A stretch of DNA of 64,000 bases, taken from NCBI RefSeq assembly GCF_023898315.1, contig NC_064614.1, forward strand, positions 1,057,542,432 to 1,057,606,431, given 5' to 3'. A program made the translations under genes and the position numbers. This stretch comes from Schistocerca nitens. Lineage: Eukaryota; Arthropoda; Insecta; Orthoptera; Acrididae. This document shows, in pieces, positions 55,322-64,000 of this stretch (the first letter of the stretch is position 1; every line of letters begins with the position of its first letter). Below the pieces are notes generated by a model. The model was not told where the DNA came from, searched no databases, and was given only the letters and a program-made list of their open reading frames with translations.

Positions 55322-55985
55322 TTTAAAGGCCCATTTGCATGCTGAGCTTTTATTAGCGCAAAATGTAATTGTAAGTAATAAAAAAAGAAGTAATTTAAGC
55401 CATAGATGTAGTCCACGGCTGTATAAATATTGTCTGCAGCCGCTGGAAACATTTGGAGATTTTTGATCGGCATATTATTGGTGAAAGAGGAAGAGTAACC
55501 TTTTGTTTTCTAGGTCTTGTCCAGATCGTAAATAAGTGGCACACCGCTATTAAAACTACATTATTTCTTTATTTTATTCATGAGTTGCAACCAAACGGCA
55601 CTCGTAATCACATAATGTATGTGTACATTTAATTGCGTTTTATTTGAGAATATATTGTAATTATTAACCAATGTATGTTTTATTTTATGTCTTTAGTCAG
55701 TGTAAGATTGTTGAGTGACTTGGCATGCCATAAGGTTCCGTACTTTTAAGCAAAAAGTCGTCCAGCTCGATCCACCGGTGTCTTCGGGTGCTGTTTGATA
55801 ATGAAGTCCGATTTTAGAGAAATCACAGAGAGAAGAAACACGGTTAAAGGTACATGAACGGACCTTTAACGAACATTCCATGCTCAAGCGCTGATAGTTT
55901 GTATAATTTCTTTTTAAATTCATTACTATAATTCATTGTATGGTCTCCATCCAGTTACGAATGAGCAAAAAAAAAAAAAAAAATG
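55322..55985 (+). repeat. Retroposon body with poly(A) tail, copy 2
   Basis: Collinear with 50745-51605, excluding one head unit: AAGCCATAGATGTAGTCCAC, GCAGCCGCTGGAAACATTTG, AGGTTCCGTACTTTTA, CGTCCAGCTCGATCCACCG and GTTACGAATGAGC all match. It ends in a run of 17 A (55967-55983). The 5' end is truncated relative to copy 1. Confidence 0.85.
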
Positions 55986-56070
55986 TAAACTTGCTGGCGA
56001 AAGGTATAGGTCTCGAGTTCCAGTCTCGGTACGGTATATAGTTTTAACTTGCCGGGAAGTTTCATTACTT
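55986..56070 (+). repeat. Fragment of the tRNA-like foldback family
   Basis: TTGCTGGCGAAAGG, GGTCTCGAGTTCCAGTCTCG and TAGTTTTAACTTGCCGGGAA match the second half of the tRNA-like unit and its 3' flank (54660-54735). Box B is mutated (TTCCAGT instead of TTCGAGT). Confidence 0.75.
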
Positions 56071-57404
56071 ATCTGACAAAGGCTATCACAACTTACTGAC
56101 ACTCAAAGAATCTGCTGCAAAGCAGATTTACAAATTTCTGACAGTTATGTTCCACAGTCTCAGTAAGTACACAGATTTCAATATTAGTCAGAGTCCACAA
56201 TTATCTGTTAAAAGCCAAAAGTTTTATCTACCTGTAATATACGGTGTAGTATGTTTAAATATCACCTAAACATCTACAACTAAGGATGACCCCCGCGGTC
56301 TAGGAATGATGCCTTTTGTTAATAATCAAAATGCCCTTAGTCCCGGGTTCAAACCCGAGTTTTCCTGAAATATGGAATAAAAATCACCAGCTATGGTGGT
56401 CGAAGACTTGCAGCATAACACGCATCTCTCATTCTACCAACGGCCTTCTCATAGAGGGCGGGGGAGCGGACAGAAGTTCAGGATACCTTCTTACCCATGG
56501 GTTAAGAAACTGCCCCTAAAGGCGGATGAATCATCAATGATCAACGGTTTGAAGATAAAAAAGACAATGGAAACCACTGCATTAAAGACACTTATCGTGT
56601 ATCCACAGGACCTGTGGCCTTTAACGGAAACAGCGTCATAATCATTTCCCAACTGGCCTAAGATTCCACCGCAATAGTCAGCCATTCGGATCTCCGGAAG
56701 GGTACTGCCAAGGGGAAGGCGACCACGAGAAAAAGATTGAATAACCAACGAAAGGATAACCTTCTGCGAGACGGGACGTGGAATGTCTGAAGATGGCAGA
56801 GAAGATAAAAAATCTGAAAAGGGCAATGCAATGGCTCACTCTAAATATGGAGGGGACAATGAAGTGAAATGGAAAGAAGCCAAGAATCTCTGGTCAGATG
56901 AGTATATGGTACTATAATAACATAACATGAGTAGGATTAATTAAGAATCGGAAGGTAGGCCAGAGAGAGTGCTACTGTAAATAGGTCATTGTTAGGGTTG
57001 TTCTTATCAGAAGCGGCAGCAAACCAACACCGGCCAAGATAGTACAGGTATACAGACCGACGACGGAAGCTGAAGATGGAGAGATAGAGAAAGTATACGC
57101 GAATATTGAAAGGGTAATGCAGCACGAAAAGCGAGAGTGATGGGAGGCTGTAATGCTGTTGTATGGGAAGCGGTAGAAGAAATGTTCAGAAGAAAATATG
57201 TGCTGGGTGCTAGGAATAAGAAAGTAGGAAGACTAATTCAGTTTTGCAAATAAATGTCAGTTAGTAACAGCGAACACTCTGTTCAAGAATAACAAGAGGA
57301 GGAGGTATACTTCGAAGGTACGGGGTATTTAGAGATTCAGAAATCAGATACTGGATTGTAAGGCATACCCAGGAGCAAATAAAGACTCAGATCACAATTT
57401 AGTA

Positions 57405-57611
57405 GTGATGAATAGCAGGCTGATGTTGAAGAGAATCGTACGGAAGAATCGGCGTGCAAACAAGTATGATACGGAAATACCAAGAAATGAAGAAATACGC
57501 TTGGAAACCTCTAAGGATATAGATGCTGAGATAAGGAATAGCTCAGTAGACAGTTCTGATGATGAGGACTGGACATCTCTAAAAAGGGTACCCACAGAAG
57601 TTGTAATGTAA
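57405..57611 (+). pseudogene. B2 linker segment (longest clean piece)
   Basis: Reads NRRANKYDTEIPRNEEIRLE then TSKDIDAEIRNSSVDSS and WTSLKRVPTEV, equivalent to 33806-33990 of B1 (YAKKRNTEVLRNDEIRFK and VEEECISVKRVVTKV). It then hits a stop. It is useful only as evidence of shared descent. Confidence 0.8.
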
Positions 57612-58046
57612 AACCTAGGTACATATAAAGTAGCTGCGGAAATAGATAAGGGAAGAAATACTTCAGCTGATCGATGAAGAAGAAAGTATAAAAATGTTTA
57701 GCGAATTTAAGGAATACAGAAATACAAGTCACCTAGAAACAAAATAAACAGGTAGTGCACAAAACATACGGCGAAATAGCTGCGTGAGAAATGTGGAGAA
57801 ATCGAAAAAGAAATGATTGTCGGAAGGAATGACTCAGAATGTTGAAAAGTAAACACGATCTTCTTTGAAATTAAAAGCAAGGGCGGTGGCATTAAGCGTG
57901 AAAATGGGAATTCCGTTGCTAAATACAGAGGAGAGAGCGGATAGATGCTAAGAGTACGCTGAACGCCTCTGTGAGGGGGGAGCCATGCCTAACGACGTGA
58001 TACAAGAAGAAACAGAAGTGATATAGAAGAGATCGGGGATCCAGTA

Positions 58047-58530
58047 TTGGAATCAGAGTTTAAGAAACCTTTGGAAGACTTCAGATCGAATAAGACAAAA
58101 GGGATAGGTAATATACCATTAGAATGTCTAAAATCATTGGAGGAAGTGGCAAAAAAACGCTTATTTATGTTGGTGTGTAGAATGTATGAATCTGACGATA
58201 TGTTGTCTTTCTTTCGGAAAAAAATCATCGACACAATTCCAAAGATTGCAAGAGCTGACAGAGCGAAAATTATCGTACAATCAGCTTATCAGTTCATGCA
58301 TCCAAATTGCTGACAAGAAGAACATAGAGAAAACTGTAAAAGAAAATTGAGGATGTATTAGATCACAGTCAATTTGGCCTTAGAAAAGGCAAAGACATCA
58401 GATAGGCAGTTTTGACTTTATGGTTGATAATGGAAGCAAGACTAAAGAAAAATCAAGATATATTCATAGGATTTGTCGACCTGCAAACAGCATTCAACAA
58501 TGTTACATGGTGCTAAATATTCGAAATTCT
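58047..58530 (+). pseudogene. B2 reverse transcriptase, N-terminal and motif A blocks
   Basis: The 58047-58313 frame reads SEFKKPLEDFRSNKTKGIGN then IPLECLKSLEEVAKKRLFML and KKIIDTIPKIARADRAKI, the RT blocks preceding the palm. After a frameshift comes FGLRKGK, then LMVDNGSKTKEKSRY-type text in one frame and FVDLQTAFNN in another, where the consensus has FVDLEKAFDN. The first catalytic aspartate is present, but the frame is broken at least three times. Confidence 0.8.
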
Positions 58531-58846
58531 GAGAAAAATGGGGATAAGCTACAAAATGGGGTAATATGCAATATGTTCAAGAATAAAGAGGAAACAACAA
58601 GAGTGGAAGATTAAGAACGAAATGATCAGCTTAAATAGAGTCTAAGACAGGGGCGGAGTCTCTCTTTCGTTCAATAGATACATCGAAGAAGCAATGATGG
58701 AAATAAAAGAAACGTTCAGAAGTAGAATTAAAATTCAAGATGAAAACAATGATACGATTCGCTTATGACGCTGGTATCATGAGTGAAAAAGGAGAAGAAT
58801 TACAAGATCTCTTGAATGGAATGAACAGTCTAATGAGTGCAGAACA

Positions 58847-58918
58847 TATGTATGTGACACACGGCTTTAAAAGCAAACAAATTCATTTGTTTGCCTTTAA
58901 AGTCGTGTGTCATATATT
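58847..58918. repeat. Near-perfect hairpin at the B2 break
   Basis: TATGTGACACACGGCTTTAA (from 58851) continuing into GCAAACAAA pairs with TTTGTTTGCCTTTAAAGTCG continuing into TGTGTCATATA, with a 4-base loop (TTCA) and about two bulged positions, giving roughly 30 bp of stem. It lies exactly where B2 ends. Confidence 0.85.
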
Positions 58919-59744
58919 TACATTCATGACATGCTCAACACATTTTAAGTAATGACTATTGCAGTATGGTCGCTTAATCCATGATGATACTTCAAGACCG
59001 AAACCGGTAGATGTCTGAGTTCAAAATAAAAACAGCTGATGGTTCAAATATGCATTTTATACGTTAGCTAATTCAGTTGTTGGCCTCGTCGTCTTCTTTT
59101 CATGTGTATGTAGGTCTCGAAAAATTTCTGTACGAAGAAATCAAAACTTTCGACGACTGTAAATATTCGTTGAGTCAATAACTGCGAAATAAAAAAACTG
59201 GTCACACTTTTGATTTTTACACTCTGAAATGCTTCAATCTATTTGTTGACAAAATTAAAATCCATTAAAATCCACTGGCTTCCAAACTAATCGCATACAG
59301 CCGTGACTACGCTTTACAAATGGTTACACACAACTTCCCTCTATAAGTTCTTTCTAAGATATCTAAAACGTAACTTACAATAGCGCAAACTTGACTGTCT
59401 TTCTACCACTCTTCCTGTCAAGTGTGAGCAGGGATGAAGAGGCAAAGAAGATTAAATCATTTAATTGGCTGCCAATCACATTTTTTCGGTTAACTGATAC
59501 ATATTTAACAGAACTAGTGAAAATAAATTATTTATTTTCGTGTTAAGAGTTAAAAATTATCCTAATCATATAGAATATAAACAGTAATTTATGAAATATG
59601 GAAATTTGGTAGATATAGTTTTATATAAGCATCTTCAATTATAAATGAATTTATCGACACCCATCTGGAGAGTCCATAACATGTTTTGCGCTCCATAACA
59701 ACACAGGTGGAAGGAAGCACAGTTCACACACGTGTACAAGAAGA
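58919..59744. other. Unrecognised repeat-like DNA
   Basis: Contains CAAGACCGAAACCGGTAGAT near 58993, a motif common at the edge of insect foldback and MITE families. No gene was seen. Confidence 0.4.
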
Positions 59745-60920
59745 GTATCAGTAATGATCAACGAAACTACTGTCTAATTTATTGACATCCATCTGTTGTA
59801 AGGTCTTCAAACATAATCTGATCTTAAACGTAACAGGGTGTCTCGACCAGAATGACTTCCTCCATATTAACGACCATGGATTCAAACGTAGGACACGCAA
59901 AAGCCATCTTACTCTTCTCATGCAGGCTTCTGAAAATCATACATCAAGCCAATCAGGTAGATGCAATACTACTTGAAGCACGGAAAGCATTTGATTCATC
60001 TGCTCAGCGACATTTACCAAAGCAAGTACGATCATACGGGGCATCAAATGAAATTGTTACTGGAGTTAGGATTTTTTGGTAGGGAGGACGCAGCATGTTA
60101 TCTTGGATGGGGAGTCGTCGGCAGATGTAGAAGTAACTTCAGGTGTGCCCCTCGTAATTATGTTGAGACCCTTGCTCTCCCCATTGTGCCTTAATGACCT
60201 AGCAGACAACGTGAGTATTAATCTCGGACTTCCTGTAGATGATGAATTATTGACAGTGAAGTACTTTCTGAAGTAACCTGAACAAGTATTTAATGAGATC
60301 TTGATAAGAATTCAAAGTGGTTCAAAGACCGGCAATTTGCTTTAAACGTTCAGAAATGTTACGGTGTATAGTTCTCGAAAAGCAGTCAGTTAACTCATAC
60401 AAATACATGGGTGTAACAGTATGCAGTAATTAAACGGAATGATCACTTAAACACAGTTGTAAGACAGGTGGTAAATTTCGGTTATTGGCCAGGTATTGGG
60501 AAAATGCACCCATTCCACAGAGTGGGTTGTTTACAAACTATTTGCGCGTCCAATTTTAGAGAATGTTGCTCAAATGTGTTGGAAGCATACAAAAGAAGTT
60601 CAACTGGGGATACTGAACACAGATGCAGAAGAGCGGCAAGAACGGTCACAGGTTTGCTTGAAGCTCAGGAGAGCGTTGCTGAGATGCGGAAAAACCAGAC
60701 CTGACAGATATTTGAAGACAGACGTCAATTGTCACACGAAATCCAGCTTACAAACTTACAAGGACCCATTTTACGCGAGGAATTTAGGAATATACCACAG
60801 CCCCTTACAAATCGCTACCTCAGTGACCAGGAAGGCAAGAGGACTAGCTTAAATGCAGTGCGCATTGAGGCATTTAAGCAGTCACACACGAATCGATCAA
60901 AAAGAAACCGTAATTTGTGA
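59745..60920 (+). pseudogene. Decayed LINE C, reverse transcriptase to 3' end
   Basis: Broken frames spell a jockey/CR1-like reverse transcriptase in order. LTSICCKVFKHNLI at 59782 is RPISLTSxxCKxxE; DQNDFLHINDHGFKRR at 59840 is the QxGFRxx block; VDAILLEARKAFDSS near 59958 is motif A with its first aspartate changed to glutamate; AACYLGWGVV / VILDGESSADVEVTSGVPLV near 60085-60160 precedes motif B (GVPQG appears as GVPLV). The C-terminal RPILENVAQMCWKHTKE and RRAARTVTG blocks occur at 60540-60650. The end, near 60880, has an EAFKQS-type tail. The FADD box region (60220-60260) reads VDDELL. Several stops and shifts make the copy inactive. Confidence 0.8.
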
Positions 60921-60949
60921 TACAATGTTAATTACACTCGGATATGCAT

Positions 60950-61587
60950 CTCACTGTACATTTTATAGCAAGAATTCCACCAACAGCTGTATTTTGGAAC
61001 AATTTTACTGAAGCTTTACCTGTTTTGTGGCTTATAGCCACATCATCAGGTGCATACAGACATTAAAATATGATAAACAACATGGCGAAGAATATAGAAA
61101 GCCCAACCTTCATAATTATAACCACAATGTCCGTGGATTGTCAATGAATAAATAGTTGGACGAGGGAAAAAATCTTCATATAAACATTAAAACATGGTAA
61201 ACAATATGGTGGAAAATAAAGAAGGCCCAGCCTTCATAACTAAAACCATAACGTCCATGGATCGGATAGTCGTGTTATGTTATGCAGATAGTTTTGTTAC
61301 ACTGACTTACTGGCGCATCCTAGTTATGTTTTCTATCGCCCAACTGTTTATTCATTGATATCCTTTCCAGGTTGGCCTTTTAGCCGTATACTCTCCGCCA
61401 TGTTCTTTACCATGTTTTAACGTAATATGTAGTTATTTTCTACAGCCCAATTTTTTAGTAATTGAGTACCCACCCTGTTGAAATTATTGTTTTAACTATG
61501 TTAGTTTGGCCTTTTATATTTTTCGCCATGTCGTCTGCCTTCTTTTAATGTTTGTATGTACCTGATGATGTGTCTATAAGTCACGAA
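60950..61587. repeat. Four-unit palindromic repeat
   Basis: A unit reading roughly CATTAAAA(T/C)ATG(A/G)TAAACAA(C/T)ATGG with AGCCCAACCTTCATAA appears in direct orientation near 61064 and 61182, and in reverse near 61345-61440 and 61490-61560 (GCCATGT...TTTTAATG). The outermost block, GCTTATAGCCACATCATCAG at 61031, faces CTGATGATGTGTCTATAAG at 61562. The whole forms a large imperfect inverted repeat of about 560 bp. No protein is coded. Its right edge abuts the end of A2. Confidence 0.85.
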
Positions 61588-61710
61588 ACTTTATTTCTTC
61601 TCTATGGATTTTACTACCTACTCGGAATTTTTCTTTTGTTTGCTTTACTGCTTGCTCAATATACATATTTTACCCCTGCCACCTTTAGAATTTGAAAGAG
61701 AGTGTTCCAG

Positions 61711-62328
61711 TCAACATTGTCGAAAGCTTTCTCTAAGTCTACAAATGCTAGAAACGTAGGTTTTCCTTAATCTTTCTTCTAAGATACGTCGTAAGGTCAG
61801 TATTGCCTCACGTGTTCCAATATTTCTACGGAATCCAAAGTGATCTTCCCCGAGGTCGGCTTCTACCAGTTTTTCCATTTGTCTGTAAATAATTCGCTTT
61901 AATATTTTGCAGCTGTGACTTATTAAACTGATAATTCGGTAATTTTCACATCTGTCAACACTTGCTTTATTTGGGATTGGAATTATTATATTCTTCTTGA
62001 ACTTTGAGGGTATTTCGCCTGTCTCATACATCTTGCTCACCAGATGGTAGAGTTTTGTTAGGACTGGCCCTCCCAAGGCCATCAGTAGTTCTAATGGAAT
62101 GTTGTCTACTCCCGGGGCCTTGTTTCGACTCAGGTCTTTCAGTGCTCTGTCAAACTCTTCACGCAGTATCGTATCTCCCATTTCATCTTCATCTACACCC
62201 TCTTCAATTTCCATAATATTGTCCTCGAGTACATCGCCCTTGTATAGACCCTCTATATATTCCTTCCACCTTTCTTCTTTCCCTTCTTTGCTTAGAACTT
62301 GGTTTCCATCTGAGCTCTTGATATTCAT
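61711..62328 (-). pseudogene. A2 reverse transcriptase N-terminal half (205 codons open)
   Basis: Residues 20-30 RWKEYIEGLYK; 56-78 LREEFDRALKDLSRNKAPGV then DNIP (RT block 0/1, with the diagnostic NKAPGxDxIP); 129-148 NYRIISLISHSCKILKRIIY (block 2, normally YRxISL); 164-182 FGFRRNIGTREAILTLR (QxGFR block). After residue 189 a frameshift leads into FVDLEKAFDNVDWNTLF in another frame (about 61750-61700), which carries the first catalytic aspartate. The polymerase would extend the nicked target on element RNA. The rest of the palm is deleted, so the copy is dead though little mutated. Confidence 0.88.
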
Positions 62329-62647
62329 GCAAGTGGTTCTCTTTTCTCCAAAGGTCTCTTTAATTTTCCTGTAGGTAGTATCTTACCCCCTAGTGAGATA
62401 AGCCTCTACATCCTTACATTTGTCCTCTAGCCATCCCTCCTTAGCCATTTTGCACTTGCTGTCGATCTCATTTTTGAGACATCTGTATTCCTTTTTGCCT
62501 GCTTCATTCACTGCATTTTTATATTTTCTCCTTTCATCAATTAAGTTCAATATTTCTTCCTGTTACCCAAGGAGTTCTACTAGCCCTCGTCTTTTTACCT
62601 ACTTGATCCTCTGCTGCCTTCACTACTTCATCCCTCAGAGCTACCCA

Positions 62648-63424
62648 TTATTCTTCTACTGTACTTCTTTCCCCCATTCCTGTCAGTTGTTCCCTTATGC
62701 TCTCCCTGAAACTCTGTACAACCTCCGGTTTAGTCAGATTATCCAGGTCCCATCTCCTTAAATTCCCACCTTTTTGCAGTTTCTTCAGGTTTAATCTACA
62801 GTTCATAACCAATAGATTGTGGTCAGAGTCCACATCTGCCCCTGGAAATGTCTTGCAATTTAAAATCTGGTTCCTAAATCTCTGTCTTACCATTATAAAA
62901 TTTATCTGAAACGTTTTAGTATCTCCAGGGTTCTTCCATGTACACAACCTTCTTTTATGGTTCTTGAACCAAGTGTTAGCTATGATTAAATTGTGCTCTG
63001 TGCAAAATTCTACCAGGCGCCTTCCTCTTTCATTTCTTAGCCCCAATCCATATTCACCTACTATGTTTCCTTCTCTCCACTTTCCTACTCTCGAATTCCA
63101 GTCACCCATGACTATTAAATTTTCGTCTCCCTTCACTACCTGAATAATTTCTTTCAACTCATCATACATTTCTTTAATTTCTTCATCATCTGCAGAGCTA
63201 GTTGGCATATAAACTTGTACTACTGTAGTAGGCGTGGGCTTTGTGTCTATCTTGGCCACAATAATGCGTTCACTATGCTGTTTATAGTAGCTTACCCGTA
63301 CTCCTATTTTTTTAATCATTATTAAACCTACTCCTGCATTACCCCTATTTGATTTTGTGTTTATAACCCTGTATTCACCTGACCAAAAAGTCTTGTTCCT
63401 CCTGCCACCGAACGTCACTAACAA
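62648..63424 (-). pseudogene. A2 apurinic-type endonuclease domain (258 codons open, truncated)
   Basis: Residues 66-76 TTVVQVYMPTS, 105-115 VMGDWNSRVGK (metal-binding GDxN), 125-141 YGLGLRNERGRRLVEFC, 148-168 IANTWFKNHKRRL with WKNPGD, 173-178 QINFIM and 200-206 SDHNLLV (catalytic SDH) follow the order of RTE endonucleases. At 174-177 the family normally has ID(Y/F)I; here asparagine replaces the aspartate, so activity is probably reduced or lost. The N-terminal catalytic segment (WNVRS) is missing, because the copy is 5' truncated at the ATG. Residues 211-258 belong to the linker. It would have nicked target DNA in the nucleus. Confidence 0.9.
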
Positions 63425-63425
63425 C

Positions 63426-63800
63426 TTAATCCGTTCATATGTTAATGCCTGGCTCAGGGAAGTGCGATGGTCTTTCTTCCAGCTCTGAGCAAGTTAACTA
63501 GCTGACAATAATCATTCCTATCTGCACAGTGCTCCATGCTTACCTCATACTTCTTCTCTTCAAAAATAATAACATTATTCAAAATTCATGTCCTTTTCGC
63601 CTTCCAATACATACAGCATATTCATCCTTATTATCCTTCACAACAAATCTTTTTTTTATCTAACAGGTACCATCGGAAGTCAGCACTGCACTACTGAATA
63701 CGCCCATCAACTACCACACTTCACCTAAGAACATATCAGACTGCCCAGAGGCAAAGACTGTGTGGCACGACAAGCACAAACATTGTTTAACAGTAATGTA

Positions 63801-63856
<56 letters not shown>

Positions 63857-64000
63857 CTCTCTGACATGCACATCGATAACACACCAAAACCAAAATGAAA
63901 TGACTACCTGACAAACGTTTATTTTAAAGTTATCAGATGATTTCAAACAAACGAAGTGTTATAAATGATACAAAGAATAATAAAAAACAAAAAACATACC
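63426..64000. other. Flank of A2, no gene seen
   Basis: Ends the window. It contains the CT microsatellite and nothing else recognisable. Minus-strand frames here merely read through the microsatellite as RE repeats. Confidence 0.5.
63804..63853. repeat. (CT)n microsatellite
   Basis: About 24 uninterrupted CT units. Confidence 0.97.

Larger units (their letters stand above)
56285..58845 (+). mobile_element. RTE-like non-LTR retrotransposon B2 (3' truncated, broken)
   Basis: Second copy of the B1 family. It begins with a tRNA-like leader (CCCGCGGTCTAGGAATGATG, box-B-like GGGTTCAAACCC at 56345) and the same non-coding leader, including GGAGCGGACAGAAGTTCAGG and CAATGGAAACCACTGC. Endonuclease pieces lie at about 56777-57400 (WNV start, then TIVQVYRPTTEA-like and NNKRRRYTSK text), the linker at 57405-57900 and RT blocks at 57960-58840. 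Motif A, missing in B1, is present near 58470-58495 as FVDLQTAFNNV. Around 58740-58790 the FADD box reads RFAYDAG. Similarity ends near 58845, before the C-terminal part. Confidence 0.9.
61588..63425 (-). mobile_element. RTE-like non-LTR retrotransposon A2 (truncated at both ends)
   Basis: Best-preserved copy of the A family. The minus strand runs endonuclease (63424-62648), linker (about 62650-62330), RT N-terminus (62328-61711), motif A in another frame, an internal deletion near 61665, and a short RT piece (KQTKEKFRVGSK then IHREEIK) to 61588, just before the expected FADD box. The 5' end stops at about 63425 next to the GGTGGCAGGAGGAACAA block. Comparison with A1 (5850-6716) shows about 150 bp, including motif B, missing at the internal deletion. 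Confidence 0.92.

Noticed and set aside
50671-55985. A complete LTR retrotransposon with 640-bp terminal repeats
   Set aside because: The flanking direct repeats have a poly(A) end and tRNA-like heads, and no TG...CA borders or matching flank duplication was seen. Kept as an open question in the findings.
61999-62761. Plus-strand frames of 70-113 codons
   Set aside because: Antisense shadows of the A2 reverse transcriptase and linker, serine-rich because the real strand is lysine/glutamate-rich.
1-64000. Host protein-coding exons
   Set aside because: No conserved host protein motif with plausible splice borders was found. I cannot exclude small exons or that the window lies in an intron, because exons of under 50 codons cannot be recognised by eye here.

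Overview
The window looks like repeat-rich nuclear DNA of a large-genome insect, most likely an orthopteran of the locust/grasshopper type (Schistocerca-like). This rests on recognising from memory several short interspersed and foldback repeats that are very abundant in Schistocerca assemblies; no database was searched. No host gene, rRNA, ordinary tRNA gene, CRISPR array or bacterial-type operon could be supported. Reading frames are short except inside transposable elements (TEs), so the annotation is mainly a map of mobile DNA, much of it nested.

Layout. 1-350: a GC-rich dispersed repeat that recurs at 44.2-44.4 kb and 50.3-50.6 kb. 5.85-13.3 kb: pieces of one RTE-like non-LTR retrotransposon (A1, minus strand), split by a block carrying a Tc1-like element (7.3-8.6 kb) and by a 3.15-kb block carrying SINEs. 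13.7-14.7 kb: a long-inverted-repeat element with tRNA-like arms. 14.8-15.3 kb: a SINE inside another SINE. 17.6-18.2 kb: a short mariner derivative. 18.5-22.0 kb: a second non-LTR element (D, minus), split by SINE-bearing DNA. 25.6-26.5 kb: a decayed mariner transposase. 28.3-29.5 kb: a second copy of the 7.3-kb Tc1 family, inverted. 29.7-30.7 kb: the 3' end of a non-LTR element (E) with a 258-residue open frame. 30.7-31.7 kb: another Tc1-like remnant. 32.7-36.4 kb: an RTE-like element (B1, plus) with the same mariner derivative inserted in it. 36.8-37.8 kb: a Tc1-like element with both ends and TA duplications but internal deletions. 42.2-43.7 kb: a TTAA-flanked, Mutator-protein-like element with an intact 212-residue frame. 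49.4-56.1 kb: tandem arrays, tRNA-headed retroposon units, a Ty3/gypsy remnant with gag joined to the end of pol, and a tRNA-like foldback with a 13-bp target duplication. 56.3-58.8 kb: a second B copy (B2). 59.7-60.9 kb: a decayed LINE (C). 60.95-61.59 kb: a four-unit palindrome. 61.6-63.4 kb: a second A copy (A2, minus).

How the parts relate. Non-LTR elements supply endonuclease and reverse transcriptase; the SINEs carry tRNA-like heads and target-site duplications consistent with copying by such machinery. The Tc1/mariner elements are cut-and-paste elements flanked by TA. Almost every coding copy is broken. The longest intact frames are element E (258 aa), the A2 endonuclease (258 aa, with one likely metal-site change), the Mutator-like ORF (212 aa), an uninterrupted 209-aa but internally deleted Tc1 frame, and the A2 RT N-terminus (205 aa). 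Stretches of several kb (0.35-5.85, 15.3-17.6, 22.0-25.6, 26.5-28.3, 38.8-42.2 and 44.4-49.4 kb) gave nothing recognisable.
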